A stretch of DNA of 64,000 nucleotides from positions 186,001-250,000 of the forward strand of contig CALNXN010000010.1 of the NCBI GenBank assembly GCA_942490645.1. Reading direction: 5' to 3'. Source of the DNA: CALNXN01 sp942490645. GTDB lineage: Bacteria; Pseudomonadota; Alphaproteobacteria; Rhodobacterales; Rhodobacteraceae. Under the pieces are notes generated by a model that saw only the letters and a list, made by a program, of their open reading frames with translations, was not told where the DNA came from and searched no databases. Of this stretch, positions 35,968 through 45,301 are shown in pieces. The translations under genes and the position numbers were made by a program. Position 1 is the stretch's first letter. Every line of letters begins with the position of its first letter.

Positions 35968-36537
35968 ATGGAATTTGACAGCTCTACGGGGATAACCCGC
36001 CGTGCGCTTTTGGGTGCTTTTGCAGCAACAGCAGTGGTGGCAACACCGACCTATTCCCAAGCAGCAGGTTTTCTCCGAGGTGGTGGCGATATTCGGCGTA
36101 TCCGCATGTATTCTGGCCGGACCGGCGAGCGGATCGACATGATTTACTGGATCGAAGGCGAGTATATCAAAGACGCGGTGAAGGAAGTGAACCACTTCAT
36201 GCGCGATTGGCGGACGGATGGTGTGAAGTCCATGGATCTGCGTACAATCGACATCATGTCTGCAGCACATAACCTGATGGATGCCAACGAACCCTACATG
36301 CTTTTGTCAGGCTACCGCAGCCCACAAACCAACGCCATGTTGCGGTCCCGCAGCAGAGGTGTCGCCAAGAATTCTCTGCACGTCAAAGGTCAGGCGGCTG
36401 ACCTGCGCCTGTCTTCAAGGTCCGTGTCACAGATGGCAGCCGCCGCCAAGGCCTGCCGTGCCGGCGGCGTCGGTAAATACTCCGGCTCCAACTTTGTCCA
36501 TATGGATTGCGGTATCGTGCGCAGTTGGGGCGGCTGA
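35968..36537 (+). CDS. DUF882/MepK-like murein endopeptidase (M15-type)
   Basis: A 189-residue exported protein with a Tat-like leader ('GITRRALLGAFAATAVVATPTYSQAAG') and a LAS-type zinc peptidase domain: 'RIRMYSGRTGERIDMIYWIEGEYI', 'VNHFMRDWRTDGV', 'LLSGYRSPQTNAML', 'SLHVKGQAADLRL' (zinc His and Asp) and 'FVHMDCGIVRSWGG' (second zinc His). E. coli YcbK/MepK of this family cleaves 3-3 cross-links. The neighbouring gene makes such links, so the pair likely remodels the same bond type. Confidence 0.87.
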   Translation: MEFDSSTGITRRALLGAFAATAVVATPTYSQAAGFLRGGGDIRRIRMYSGRTGERIDMIYWIEGEYIKDAVKEVNHFMRDWRTDGVKSMDLRTIDIMSAAHNLMDANEPYMLLSGYRSPQTNAMLRSRSRGVAKNSLHVKGQAADLRLSSRSVSQMAAAAKACRAGGVGKYSGSNFVHMDCGIVRSWGG

Positions 36538-36560
36538 GACCTGTAGGCCAGAGGCTGAAT

Positions 36561-36842
36561 TCATCCGAACTTTGTCGTTCTGCCGCGTGAAGGTTTTTGC
36601 GCCGATCTTTTTGCGTTGGCATCCCCGCCCATGTCAAACCGCAGTATTTGCAGGCCCAGAACAATCAGGTGCATCAACCACACTGGCAACAAGTTGAGAT
36701 AAAGTCCGTAGCCGATAAAAACCACATTGCATGCAATCGCCAAAGAACACAGCACAGCCCGGCGCGGCAGCGCGAATGTAGCAATGACCAGCACCGCAGC
36801 GGCAATACTGATCACATCCACCAGTGACGGTCCGTAAGTCAT
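36561..36842 (-). CDS. Small membrane protein of unknown function
   Basis: A 93-residue protein with three hydrophobic helices ('VDVISIAAAVLVIATFAL', 'AVLCSLAIACNVVFIGYGLYL', 'LLPVWLMHLIVLGLQILRF') and a basic C-terminal tail. Its size and pattern resemble the small inner-membrane proteins annotated as YgjV- or CBU_0592-like. AAAGGTGG lies just before the ATG at 36842. It converges on the DUF882 gene with a 23-base gap. Confidence 0.65.
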   Translation of the reverse strand: MTYGPSLVDVISIAAAVLVIATFALPRRAVLCSLAIACNVVFIGYGLYLNLLPVWLMHLIVLGLQILRFDMGGDANAKRSAQKPSRGRTTKFG

Positions 36843-37110
36843 GTTTCCACCTTTCCGAATGCTTTCAATCCGGTTGCTGTTGCGCGCCAAGGCCCACCCA
36901 GGGCGCGTCTGATCGCGCCAGAGCAGACCCGGCGCCTTTATACTGTCGCAAGTTTTCGACCGTCTGCGTAGTCCGGAATACCTGACCTTAGACGACTTTG
37001 GCCTCGGTGTTGTGCAACCTAAGGGCAAGTGATGCTTGTTGTTGCTGGGTCTGGGTTGTAGCCTCGGCAAGGCAAGCCCCGCTGTGGACGCTAACACAAA
37101 GAGAGCCGTT

Positions 37111-37677
37111 TTGACCCAATCCAACCGCGCCTACCTCAGGAGAGAGACGCAATCTGACCATGCGCGAGTTGATCGTATGTACTGGGGGCCGACAGGTTTT
37201 TTCTCGCGGAGCGCCTATGACTGCCTGCTCAGCCGACTGTGCAATGCGCATCGGAATCTGGGCGGGCCTGCGGTTTACCTGACGGGCGCGGCTCCGGATT
37301 TTGACGCGCACACAAAGGTTCTGACCGCTTTGGGTTTGGATTTGGATTGCGACGTGTGGGCCCCGACGCAGCAAACAACACCACAGACACCGAGTTTCGC
37401 TTGGGGCGTTCGATATGCGCTGACCGGGGCGTCCGCCGGTGCCAAGATGATCCTTGGTGCCGGGATTTGGCCCGAAAACTGGCCGCGATCCTATTTCGAT
37501 TGCGCAAAAGGGCTGGCGACATCCGGGCATTTGAAACGCACCTTTGAACAATTGGACGCGGCACAGTTGAACCTGTTGCAGGCAGCAGGTGGAGCGCGCG
37601 CCGTTTTTGCAGTGCTCGACCGGCCTTTGATCTCTGCCTTGCCGACTGCGGGGACTGCGCATGCGCCCGTCTCCTAG
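37111..37677 (+). CDS. Biliverdin-producing heme oxygenase (BphO-type)
   Basis: A 188-residue all-helical heme oxygenase opening heme to biliverdin IXa. The proximal His is expected in 'RRETQSDHARVDRMY', and the distal helix is 'WGVRYALTGASAGAKMILG'. A TTG start at 37111 is chosen because AAAGAGAG lies six bases upstream and the family begins about there; an ATG 75 bases upstream has no ribosome site. The 3' end overlaps the bacteriophytochrome gene by 17 bases, so the enzyme should supply that photoreceptor with its chromophore in the same operon. Confidence 0.82.
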   Translation: MTQSNRAYLRRETQSDHARVDRMYWGPTGFFSRSAYDCLLSRLCNAHRNLGGPAVYLTGAAPDFDAHTKVLTALGLDLDCDVWAPTQQTTPQTPSFAWGVRYALTGASAGAKMILGAGIWPENWPRSYFDCAKGLATSGHLKRTFEQLDAAQLNLLQAAGGARAVFAVLDRPLISALPTAGTAHAPVS

Positions 37678-40207
37678 CCCCGCCGAAATCGAAGAGGCCC
37701 TCGCACAGTGCGCGCAGGAACCTGTGCACATTGCTGGCAGTGTTCAGACCTTCGGCGCGATTGTGGCAGTGGACTTGCGCAACCAATTGATCACGCATGC
37801 CTGCACAGGTGCGTCACAGCTGCTGAACCGGCCGATCGACATGATATTGGGTGCAGATCCGCGCGATCTGTTGGGGCGCAGGATTATGCATGACGTCCAC
37901 AATGCGACATCGCGGTCCGACCATAGCGCGCGTCGTGTCTATCTGGGTCGCTACGATATTGAGGGGACAGATCACGTATTGCATTCCACCGCTGCACCGG
38001 ATGGCGCCATCGTGGAATTTGAACCGGCCGTTTCCACGCCGGCGCTCGCCGCTGATTTTGTCGATGAACTCAGCAGTCTGGTCACACGGATTCAGGACGC
38101 CAAAACGCTCGACGAGTTGTTTGCCACCACCGTGAAATTGCTACGTTTCACAACCGGCTACGACCGTGTGATGGTCTACCGCTTTGATCCCGACTACAAC
38201 GGAGAGGTCATTGCCGAGGCCTGCGCCCCTGCCCTCGACCCGCTGGTCGGTCTGCGCTTTCCGCATTGGGATATCCCTCCACAGGCGCGTGACATCATGC
38301 GCAAGGTCACCACTCGGATCATCGCGGACACCGCAGCTTCCCCCAATGACCTTGTCGCGGACAGGCCGGACAGGGCACCGCTCGACATGACCCAAGTGCT
38401 GGCACGCGGAGTGTCCCCGATACACATGCAATACCTGCGCAACATGGGCGTTGGTGGGTCGATGACCCTGTCGCTTGTGATCGATGGGCGGTTGTGGGGC
38501 ATGATTGCAATGCACCGGGCGCAACCGGCAATGCCGACATTGCATGTTCGTCAACTGTGCGACGCCTTCATTCCGCTGATGGTCACCAAGATCGAGGTGT
38601 TGCAACAAACCCGCCTGCTGAGCCTGGCCAAGGATCTGGAGAAGTTGCAGCACGATTTGCGCGAAGACCTGGACCAATCTAACAAGATTGCCCCCACCTT
38701 TTTCAAAATGTCCGATCGTCTGTGCACGGGTTTTTACGCGCAAGGTATCGCGCTTGTGGAAGAGGATGAGGTTCACACATATGGATCGGTACCGGAACTT
38801 GCGTTTTTTGAAACGCTCGCCACGAAGATTGCCGACGAAGCGCAGGGCGTTGTGCATCACGACGATCTGCCACAGACTTTCCCGGATGCATCTGCACTGC
38901 TCGGGTCTATCGCAGGGGTGATGGCGATCACACTGGACGCCAGACGCGCGCTCTTTGTGTTCAGGGAAAGCCGCGATCACGATGTGCAATGGGCTGGTGC
39001 GCCGGACAAGGACATCGAAGTTGTCAGTGGCAACCTGCGCCTGATGCCGCGCGGATCCTTTGAGGTCTACAAGCAAACCATACGTGGCAAATCGGTACCT
39101 TGGTCCGCGGCACAAGTCGATCTGGCAGGTAACATATGGCGGTTGCTGCTGGCCTCTACACGGGCATCCATGATCGCGGAGTTGCAGCAGAGCCGCTTAC
39201 AAGGGCTTATGAATGATGAGTTGAACCACAGGGTCCGCAATATTCTGGCCCTCGTGGGGGCCGTATCGCGTCGTGCGCGCGATGAAAACGTCAGCATCGA
39301 CGCCTACAAGGCTTCCGTCGAGACACGCATCCGCGCATTGGCGGCCGCTCATGAAATCGGAATGGGTCAGTCGGACGAACCAGTACCGATCCGCCGTATT
39401 TTACAGCTGGAAGCTGCCCCGCATGCCACAGGGTCCGCCATTTCAGTCGAGGACGCATCCGCACATTGGAACATCAGCCCCGAAATGGCCGCCGTATTTG
39501 CCCTGGTCATTCACGAAGCGATGACGAACGCGGCCAAATATGGTGCATTGTCTGTGCCAGAGGGGCGGTTGCACATCACATTGCAGGACGCAGATGATGG
39601 CTTGCATCTGGATTGGGTCGAAACCGGTGGCCCGTCGGTCGCATCGCCGCAGCGTCAGGGATTTGGAACCGGTTTGATTACGCATGCGGTCGGCTATGAG
39701 ATGGCAGGACGTTCCACGCTCCACTATGATCCGGGCGGGGTGCGTATCGAAATTGTGCTGCCCTACACCATTTTGTCGCCCGAACCCGCAGCGCCGCAAA
39801 CCGATGCCACCGTCGAGGCCCCAGAGGGAGCCGACGCCTTCCCGGCCGCCCTTCTGGATCTGCGAGTTCTGGTTCTGGAGGACGTTTACGTTGTGGCCGC
39901 CGACATGCAGTTCGCGCTGCAAGATATTGGATTTACTCATGTAGATATATGCTCGACCTCTGCATCGGCAGAGGACGTGCTGGATCAGTCGACGGTTGGT
40001 TTGGCGATCCTCGACATCAATCTTGGTGGGCAGACCACATCGTTTGATTTCGCACGTCGATTGAAGCTGGCTGGGATTCCATTCGTTTTTGTCACCGGAT
40101 ACAAAGGCTGTGACCGGATGCCTGCCGACCTGCATGACAATCCTGTTTTGATCAAGCCGGTCGGGCAGGATGCGCTTGCCACGGCGGTGCGGGCCTTGCT
40201 GTGTTAA
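37661..40207 (+). CDS. bphP: Bacteriophytochrome: PAS-GAF-PHY-HWE histidine kinase-REC hybrid
   Basis: An 848-residue red/far-red photoreceptor. Cys17 in 'ALAQCAQEPVHIAGSVQ' is the biliverdin-attachment cysteine. The PAS domain is about 20-125. The GAF domain is about 135-300, with 'PHWDIPPQAR' (usually PASDIP) and His255 in 'GVSPIHMQYLRNMGVGGSM'. The PHY domain is about 315-500, with the tongue motif 'PRGSF' (463-467). The HWE-type kinase has His523 in 'LMNDELNHRVRNILALVGA', Asn623 in 'HEAMTNAAKYGAL' and Trp652/Glu654. A receiver domain (about 735-848) has Asp785 in 'LAILDINLGG'. The His in place of Ala/Ser in the PASDIP motif may tune the spectrum. Confidence 0.93.
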   Translation: MRPSPSPAEIEEALAQCAQEPVHIAGSVQTFGAIVAVDLRNQLITHACTGASQLLNRPIDMILGADPRDLLGRRIMHDVHNATSRSDHSARRVYLGRYDIEGTDHVLHSTAAPDGAIVEFEPAVSTPALAADFVDELSSLVTRIQDAKTLDELFATTVKLLRFTTGYDRVMVYRFDPDYNGEVIAEACAPALDPLVGLRFPHWDIPPQARDIMRKVTTRIIADTAASPNDLVADRPDRAPLDMTQVLARGVSPIHMQYLRNMGVGGSMTLSLVIDGRLWGMIAMHRAQPAMPTLHVRQLCDAFIPLMVTKIEVLQQTRLLSLAKDLEKLQHDLREDLDQSNKIAPTFFKMSDRLCTGFYAQGIALVEEDEVHTYGSVPELAFFETLATKIADEAQGVVHHDDLPQTFPDASALLGSIAGVMAITLDARRALFVFRESRDHDVQWAGAPDKDIEVVSGNLRLMPRGSFEVYKQTIRGKSVPWSAAQVDLAGNIWRLLLASTRASMIAELQQSRLQGLMNDELNHRVRNILALVGAVSRRARDENVSIDAYKASVETRIRALAAAHEIGMGQSDEPVPIRRILQLEAAPHATGSAISVEDASAHWNISPEMAAVFALVIHEAMTNAAKYGALSVPEGRLHITLQDADDGLHLDWVETGGPSVASPQRQGFGTGLITHAVGYEMAGRSTLHYDPGGVRIEIVLPYTILSPEPAAPQTDATVEAPEGADAFPAALLDLRVLVLEDVYVVAADMQFALQDIGFTHVDICSTSASAEDVLDQSTVGLAILDINLGGQTTSFDFARRLKLAGIPFVFVTGYKGCDRMPADLHDNPVLIKPVGQDALATAVRALLC

Positions 40208-40301
40208 CGCGTGACACTGCGCATCGCCGCCTTTGGCCTGGATTGAAAACGGTGGTATGAAACCTCAGGGGCAGCCCCCGGCACGCGAAGGATGACACAT
40301 C

Positions 40302-40739
40302 ATGGTCAATATACTTTTGATGGAAGACGACGCGAGCGATGCCTATGCGCTGACCGAAGAGTTGGAAACAATGGGCCACGTTGTCACCTGGGCGCGCAAT
40401 TGCGACGACGCTTTACTGGAAGCGGAAAAGACGTCGTTTGATATCGTGGTGACGGATATGTTCGTGCGGGATCGTGACGGTGTGGTTCCGCGTGGTGGTC
40501 TCACGCTCATCAGTGCCTTGCGCTCGGCCGCCGCGCCACGGCCCACCCTCCCATCCGTCCCAATCATTTCAGTGTCTGCGGCGTTTGATGCGCGCCAACC
40601 CCATGCGTTCATAGAGGAAAACGCTCGTGTTGTCGGGGCAACCCGCACGTTTTCCAAGCCAGTAGATGCCTTGGCTCTGCATGACGTCATCGAAGAATGT
40701 ATGCGCATTGAGGCCCTACGCACATGGGCGGGTGGCTGA
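40302..40739 (+). CDS. Stand-alone response regulator (receiver domain)
   Basis: A 145-residue single-domain receiver. Acidic pocket 'LLMEDDASDAY', phosphoacceptor Asp52 in 'DIVVTDMFVRDRDG' and the switch Lys in 'ATRTFSKPVDALAL' are all present. An insert after Asp52 ('RDRDGVVPRGGLTL') is slightly longer than usual. It follows the bacteriophytochrome with 94 bases between and is likely its phosphorelay partner. With no output domain, it must act through protein contacts or pass phosphate on. Confidence 0.87.
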   Translation: MVNILLMEDDASDAYALTEELETMGHVVTWARNCDDALLEAEKTSFDIVVTDMFVRDRDGVVPRGGLTLISALRSAAAPRPTLPSVPIISVSAAFDARQPHAFIEENARVVGATRTFSKPVDALALHDVIEECMRIEALRTWAGG

Positions 40740-40815
40740 ACGCGCTGCCACTGCCGGGGTGTCTGACCCGTGCGCGTGGCACGGATCAGGGTCGCGCTTT
40801 GGATTACATCACGCG

Positions 40816-42456
40816 TCAGGCGGCAAAGCCAAGTTTGCTGACGTGAATTTCAAACGTCGGATGCATCTCGGCACCGATGACGTTGGGTTTGTGATGGCGA
40901 TAGATCGAACGCCAGTACGGCTGAATGATCACGCCTTCGTCCTGCATGATCTTTTGCAGCTTGGCCATCACTTCACGGCGCTGATCAGCATCCGCGAGAG
41001 CCAGTGCTTCGGCCAGCAACGTGTCGAATTCCGCATTGGCAAAGGCGCTTTCATTCCATGGCTCGCCCGACCGATAGGCCAGCGCCAGCACCTGCACGCC
41101 CAACGGACGCTGCGCCCAGTCGGTTGAGGACAGCGGATATTTCGCCCAGTCATTCCAGAACGTTGACCCCGGCAGGACCGTCCGTTTCACGTTGATACCC
41201 GCGTCGCGCAGCATCGCGCCAGCGGCATCCGTGGTGTCCTTGCGCCATGTGTCATCGATGGAAATCAGCTCGTGCTCAAAATCGCCCATGCCCGCTTCAT
41301 CCATCAACGCCTTGGCACCTGCGGGATCAAACACCGGTGCCGGCAATTCGGCATATTCGGGATGGATCGGGGACACATGGTGGTTCTCGGCGACACGACC
41401 GTTACCAGAAAAACCAAGCTCCAGCAGGACGTTGTTGTCTACTGCCATTGCCAAAGCACGGCGCACGCGGGCGTCGGCATAGGGTTTTACACCGTCGACT
41501 TCGGCCGCCTGATTGGGGCGGATCACCACGGTATTGGCTGTCACCGCTTCGGACTTGGACCAGCCGATGCCATCGAGGATCAGGATGAATTCGCCCAACG
41601 ATTCGTAGATCATGTCGACTTCGTCGCCATCCACAGCCGCCACGATGGAGGCCTGATCGGTGCCGAAGTCCAGGTATTCAATCCGGTCCAGATAGGCGCC
41701 CTCGCCCCACCATGTGTGATCCGGGTTCTTGACCAGAACCGCCTTGATACCGACCTCGAATTCTGCGGGCATGTAGGGGCCGGTGCCGATCGGATTGTCG
41801 AGCGGATCGCCGGTAAAGCTGGAATGAACGATCGCCGCCGGATAATCGGAAAAGCCTGCAATCAAAGTGATATCCGGCTGTCCCAGGACCAAACGCACTG
41901 TGCTGTCGTCCACCACCTCGATGGCACCTTCGCGGGCCAAGCCTGTGTCGGGATCCACCAGCGACCCCATGCGCGAAGCCATCGAATTGCCTTCCACGGC
42001 TGTTTCGCACCAGCGCGCGATGTTGAAGGCCACATCTTGTGCTGTGAACGCGTCACCGTTGCTCCATGTCACACCGGGGCGCACATTCAGCGTGTATTCG
42101 GTCGCGTCCGCGTTGACCTCCCAGCCTTCCAGCAACATCGGCTGGAAGCTGCCGTCGATCTGATATTCCGCGAGATATTCAAGATAGCCACGGGTGTAAT
42201 TCGACATCTGCGGCCAGTCATATGTTCTGGGGTCCTTGAGCGCCTTGACGGTGGACTCGATGCGCAACGTGCCGCCGGCCTGAGCGTGCCCGGCAGCCTG
42301 CGCAGGCTGAACCAGACCCAGCAAGCCATAGGCCGCTCCGGCGCTGACACCCAGCGACGTGGCGCGGGTCAGGAATTCCCGACGCGACAGCGTGCCAGCG
42401 GACACTTCATCGGCATAGGAACGGGCGGCGGGATGGATGGTATCGGAATACGTCAT
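40816..42456 (-). CDS. Peptide-type ABC solute-binding protein with Tat signal, orphan
   Basis: A 546-residue SBP_bac_5 protein with a twin-arginine leader ('LSRREFLTRATSLGVSAGAAYGLLGLVQPAQAAG'). The core shows 'MLLEGWEVNADATEYTLNVRPGVTWSNGDAFTAQDVAFNIARW', 'NPIGTGPYMPAEFEVG' and 'DARVRRALAMAVDNNVLL'. The ATG at 42456 is preferred because GAGA lies seven bases before it; 42468 is an alternative. No permease or ATPase gene is adjacent, and the downstream side is the convergent light-sensing operon. It either serves a remote transporter or has lost its partners in the decayed region upstream. Confidence 0.85.
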   Translation of the reverse strand: MTYSDTIHPAARSYADEVSAGTLSRREFLTRATSLGVSAGAAYGLLGLVQPAQAAGHAQAGGTLRIESTVKALKDPRTYDWPQMSNYTRGYLEYLAEYQIDGSFQPMLLEGWEVNADATEYTLNVRPGVTWSNGDAFTAQDVAFNIARWCETAVEGNSMASRMGSLVDPDTGLAREGAIEVVDDSTVRLVLGQPDITLIAGFSDYPAAIVHSSFTGDPLDNPIGTGPYMPAEFEVGIKAVLVKNPDHTWWGEGAYLDRIEYLDFGTDQASIVAAVDGDEVDMIYESLGEFILILDGIGWSKSEAVTANTVVIRPNQAAEVDGVKPYADARVRRALAMAVDNNVLLELGFSGNGRVAENHHVSPIHPEYAELPAPVFDPAGAKALMDEAGMGDFEHELISIDDTWRKDTTDAAGAMLRDAGINVKRTVLPGSTFWNDWAKYPLSSTDWAQRPLGVQVLALAYRSGEPWNESAFANAEFDTLLAEALALADADQRREVMAKLQKIMQDEGVIIQPYWRSIYRHHKPNVIGAEMHPTFEIHVSKLGFAA

Positions 42457-44824
42457 GTTATTTCTCATCGTTTTGACTGAGGAACTGGCAGCAATCATGA
42501 TCGTCATAGCGTTGATTGCTCAGAGCGCGGTCGTCGCGCCCATTTCGGATGTTTGTTTACATAGCACAAAAACGACGTGATCAACCAGAAACGACACTGT
42601 TTTTCATGTTTTGTTAACCATTAAGCATCCGTTGTGCGGGCTCGGGCTGATACTGATGTTGTGCAGTGGATCAGGCGTCTTCTTTGACGCGATTTCGAAA
42701 TACTTGGTATTTCATGGTCAAAAAGCCCCACCTTAGTGGCCAAAAATGCGCTGAAAGCCCAGAAATCGTGAAGATATGAGCCATCTCGTTTTCACGAATG
42801 GTAAGCTTCCGCCAGCTTGTTTATTTTGGCTATGAAAGATTGGGGGCACAGTATGCTGAATGCCGCCGGGGATGGTGCATGATGTGCCTTTTGACAACAA
42901 AAACAGTCTGTTGGCTTTGATGCGCGTCTGTGAAGTAGCCAGATGTAGCCCCAGATCCCTGCTGAGAAAAGCACCGACCGTTAAAGATAACTCAGTTTCG
43001 ATCCCGTACCGATGGACACAGTGCGGTAATTTGTGGATCTGAAACAGCGTCTGACACCGACAGAACGTTCGGCCTGCAATAATCGAAATCATGCAATCCA
43101 AATTGGAAATAGCGGACACTAAATCATCCGTACTTTGTGTATAATTACATGTTACTATTATATTTTCTTTCCCATTTTTTGGTAAGTACCACCTAGCGTG
43201 TGAATGTTTGCCCGTTTGAAAGATTGTTCTGAAATCAATATCGGCCCTTACCGGGCATTGGCTGATCGTTGGCGATGCTGCGGCGCGGCCTGTCGAATGA
43301 GACATTCGCTGCAAGCGCAAAATCGCGCTCGAGGCGAAGCAATGGTCGCGGAAGACGGCCTGACCTGATGATGGTGCATTCAACTGCTTGCCGTCTAACG
43401 ATGACATGAATGACTGAGTCAAGAACCACTTCTCTTTCCAAAGCCAGTAATTGAACTCGTGCGAGCGGTCTGGGCTCGCGCACCGTAGAGGTGCGCTTGA
43501 TGTACAAGAGCCATCGAACATCTGCGCAGTCTTTGCGGCGCAGACAGTCCCGCGGTTATGAGAGTGACGACGCACAAGAGGTGCACTGCAGCGCACCGGC
43601 AGCTACGGTGATCGAATTCGTTACATTGGCGGACCCGAAGATTGCCGCAGCTCTAGAGACATTGCTCAACAACCTGAAGTCGAATCATGCACCAGAAACT
43701 TTGATTTCACAGGCGTTTACGGGTCTCGAATTCGGTGACATGACCACCGACCCTACCGCGCTGATCGAACGCACATCCAGGCGCGTGGCAGGATCACACG
43801 CAGCGGGCTGTGGAGCCGCGTATATTTTAACCATCGACTTGCCACCAACTCGTTGCATGCGTCTTGTGCGTCTTCCAGTTCAACATTTAGTAACGCAGTG
43901 CAGTCGACCTTGGTCGCCAAAGCAAGTTGGACCTAGCAGAAGGTTGCCGGTTTTTCTGAAAATCTCTGCTGCATTTGTTCGGCCAAGTGAATGCGTTCCG
44001 TAGCCGCTCGACACCTACCCTGGATCAGGTGATCAAGGCCCCTTCGCGGACGAGCTCTACGATATTGGCGTATGGAGATATGGTGTCTGTCACGGCTGGC
44101 AAAGGGCCAACAGATCATATCAGTAGCATCGATCCGAATCGACGACGTATCTCTGGTGTTTTCACGAGTTAGAACGGCACCGGTCAGTTTGGTCTTGCTC
44201 AGGATCAATGAGGCTCGAGCGAACACAGAAGGGCCGGGCGAAAGCACTGGCGGAGATCTGCGTTTCAGCGAGTATCGCCCAAATCGCGATTCGAACTGAA
44301 TATGATTGCGGCCTCCGGCCGTTGGAGCGATCTCGGCCAGTCTGGTCGAGGGCAGTCCACTGTCTGGGAACAGTTGGCTCTCTGTTCCGCACCCTTGACC
44401 CGTGAAGATCACTTCGCCGTTTTCACCGACCAGCGCAGCGTCATCTTGCAGGATGCGCACTCACCAACACGGATGCCACCTTGAGGATCGCTTGCAATTA
44501 CGCCTGACATCGAGTTTGGGAAGCGTTTGTCGAAATGCTCCGTTGCGGCGTCCGATGCGGCGTGGCGTGATCCTTCAAACATCCGGTCGCACAGGAACTT
44601 GGACAAGTGCGTCGGCATGATCTGCTGCCTTGGTCACCTGATGCACCGACGCCGTTTTCAGCATAACCACCCGCCGCAAAGAAGGGGCTGTCCCCGATGC
44701 GGCCTGCGGGTCTGAAAGGGGTGCCGCTTGTTCCAGGTGGCAGCTGCAAAGTCTCCGTCTTTGTCTAGGGCGCATTGCGCCAACAGAGTCATGCGGGCTG
44801 TCGGTTTCCGTCCGCAGCCTTTCT
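42457..44824. other. Decayed, largely non-coding 2.4-kb region
   Basis: No intact gene. Short stretches look like former coding sequence. One is + strand about 43590-43790 ('IEFVTLADPKIAAALETLLNNLKSNHAPETLISQAFTG'). Another is - strand about 44618-44410 ('KFLCDRMFEGSRHAASDAATEHFDKRFPNSMSGVIASDPQGGIRVGE'), which I could not assign to a family. Lower G+C, frequent stops and no ribosome sites indicate a graveyard left by deletions. The mgtE fragment follows directly. Confidence 0.6.
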
Positions 44825-45136
44825 ATGCATGAAGTCGCTATCGGCCCGCTCTTGCGCGACGAATTGGTCATCGGGTTCGGAATCGGAGGAGTCCTGGGTC
44901 TGATAGCGGGGGCCGCAGTTCTGGCATTCTTCGGTCAACCGCCTCTGGCCCTTGCTGTCGGGCTGTCAGTATTGGGAGGCGGGGCAGTTTCAGCACTCAC
45001 TGGTTTTGTGCTGCCTTGGACTTTCTTGCGCTTGGGGTTTGATCCTGCACTTGGGTCGGGGCCGATCTGTACCATCGTCCAGGATGCTGCCGGTCTGGCC
45101 CTGTATTTCGCTTTGGTGACCGCTTTGGTCTTGTAG
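44825..45136 (+). pseudogene. mgtE: C-terminal fragment of an MgtE-type magnesium transporter
   Basis: A 103-residue frame matching only the last part of the MgtE membrane domain: 'LLRDELVIGFGIGGVLGLIAGAAVLAFF', 'LALAVGLSVLGGGAVSALTGFVLPWTFLRLGFDPALGSGPICTIVQDAAGLALYFALVTALV'. The normal protein has about 450 residues with an N-terminal cytosolic domain and paired CBS domains, all absent here. 'GFDPALGSGP' includes the Mg-channel Asp. It is therefore a truncated remnant at the edge of the decayed region. Confidence 0.8.
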
Positions 45137-45301
45137 TTCGACGTGGTTTCTTTCGTGAGCGCTTGTTTCCAAAAAGAAATCAAGGCCCTCGCATTGGCAT
45201 CACCAAGTGGCATGGGACGTCTTTAACACTGAACACCATTGAAGAAAGGTGGCGCAGTGACATAAGCAAGGGTGAACACTGTCGACATCAAGGGGGTGCC
45301 G

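Noticed and set aside
40766..40790. Terminator between the response regulator and orphan binding protein.
   Set aside because: Only a six-base stem (CCGTGC/GCACGG) with no T run.
42611..42630. TTAACCATTAAG resembling a CtrA half-site upstream of the orphan binding protein.
   Set aside because: Only a half-site, spacing of the second TTAA is wrong for the full motif, and the position does not fit a CtrA-type promoter.
42733..43596. 287-residue minus-strand frame in the decayed region.
   Set aside because: Ser/Cys/Arg-rich with no conserved block or ribosome site, and it shares its strand with other short non-coding frames; treated as decayed DNA.
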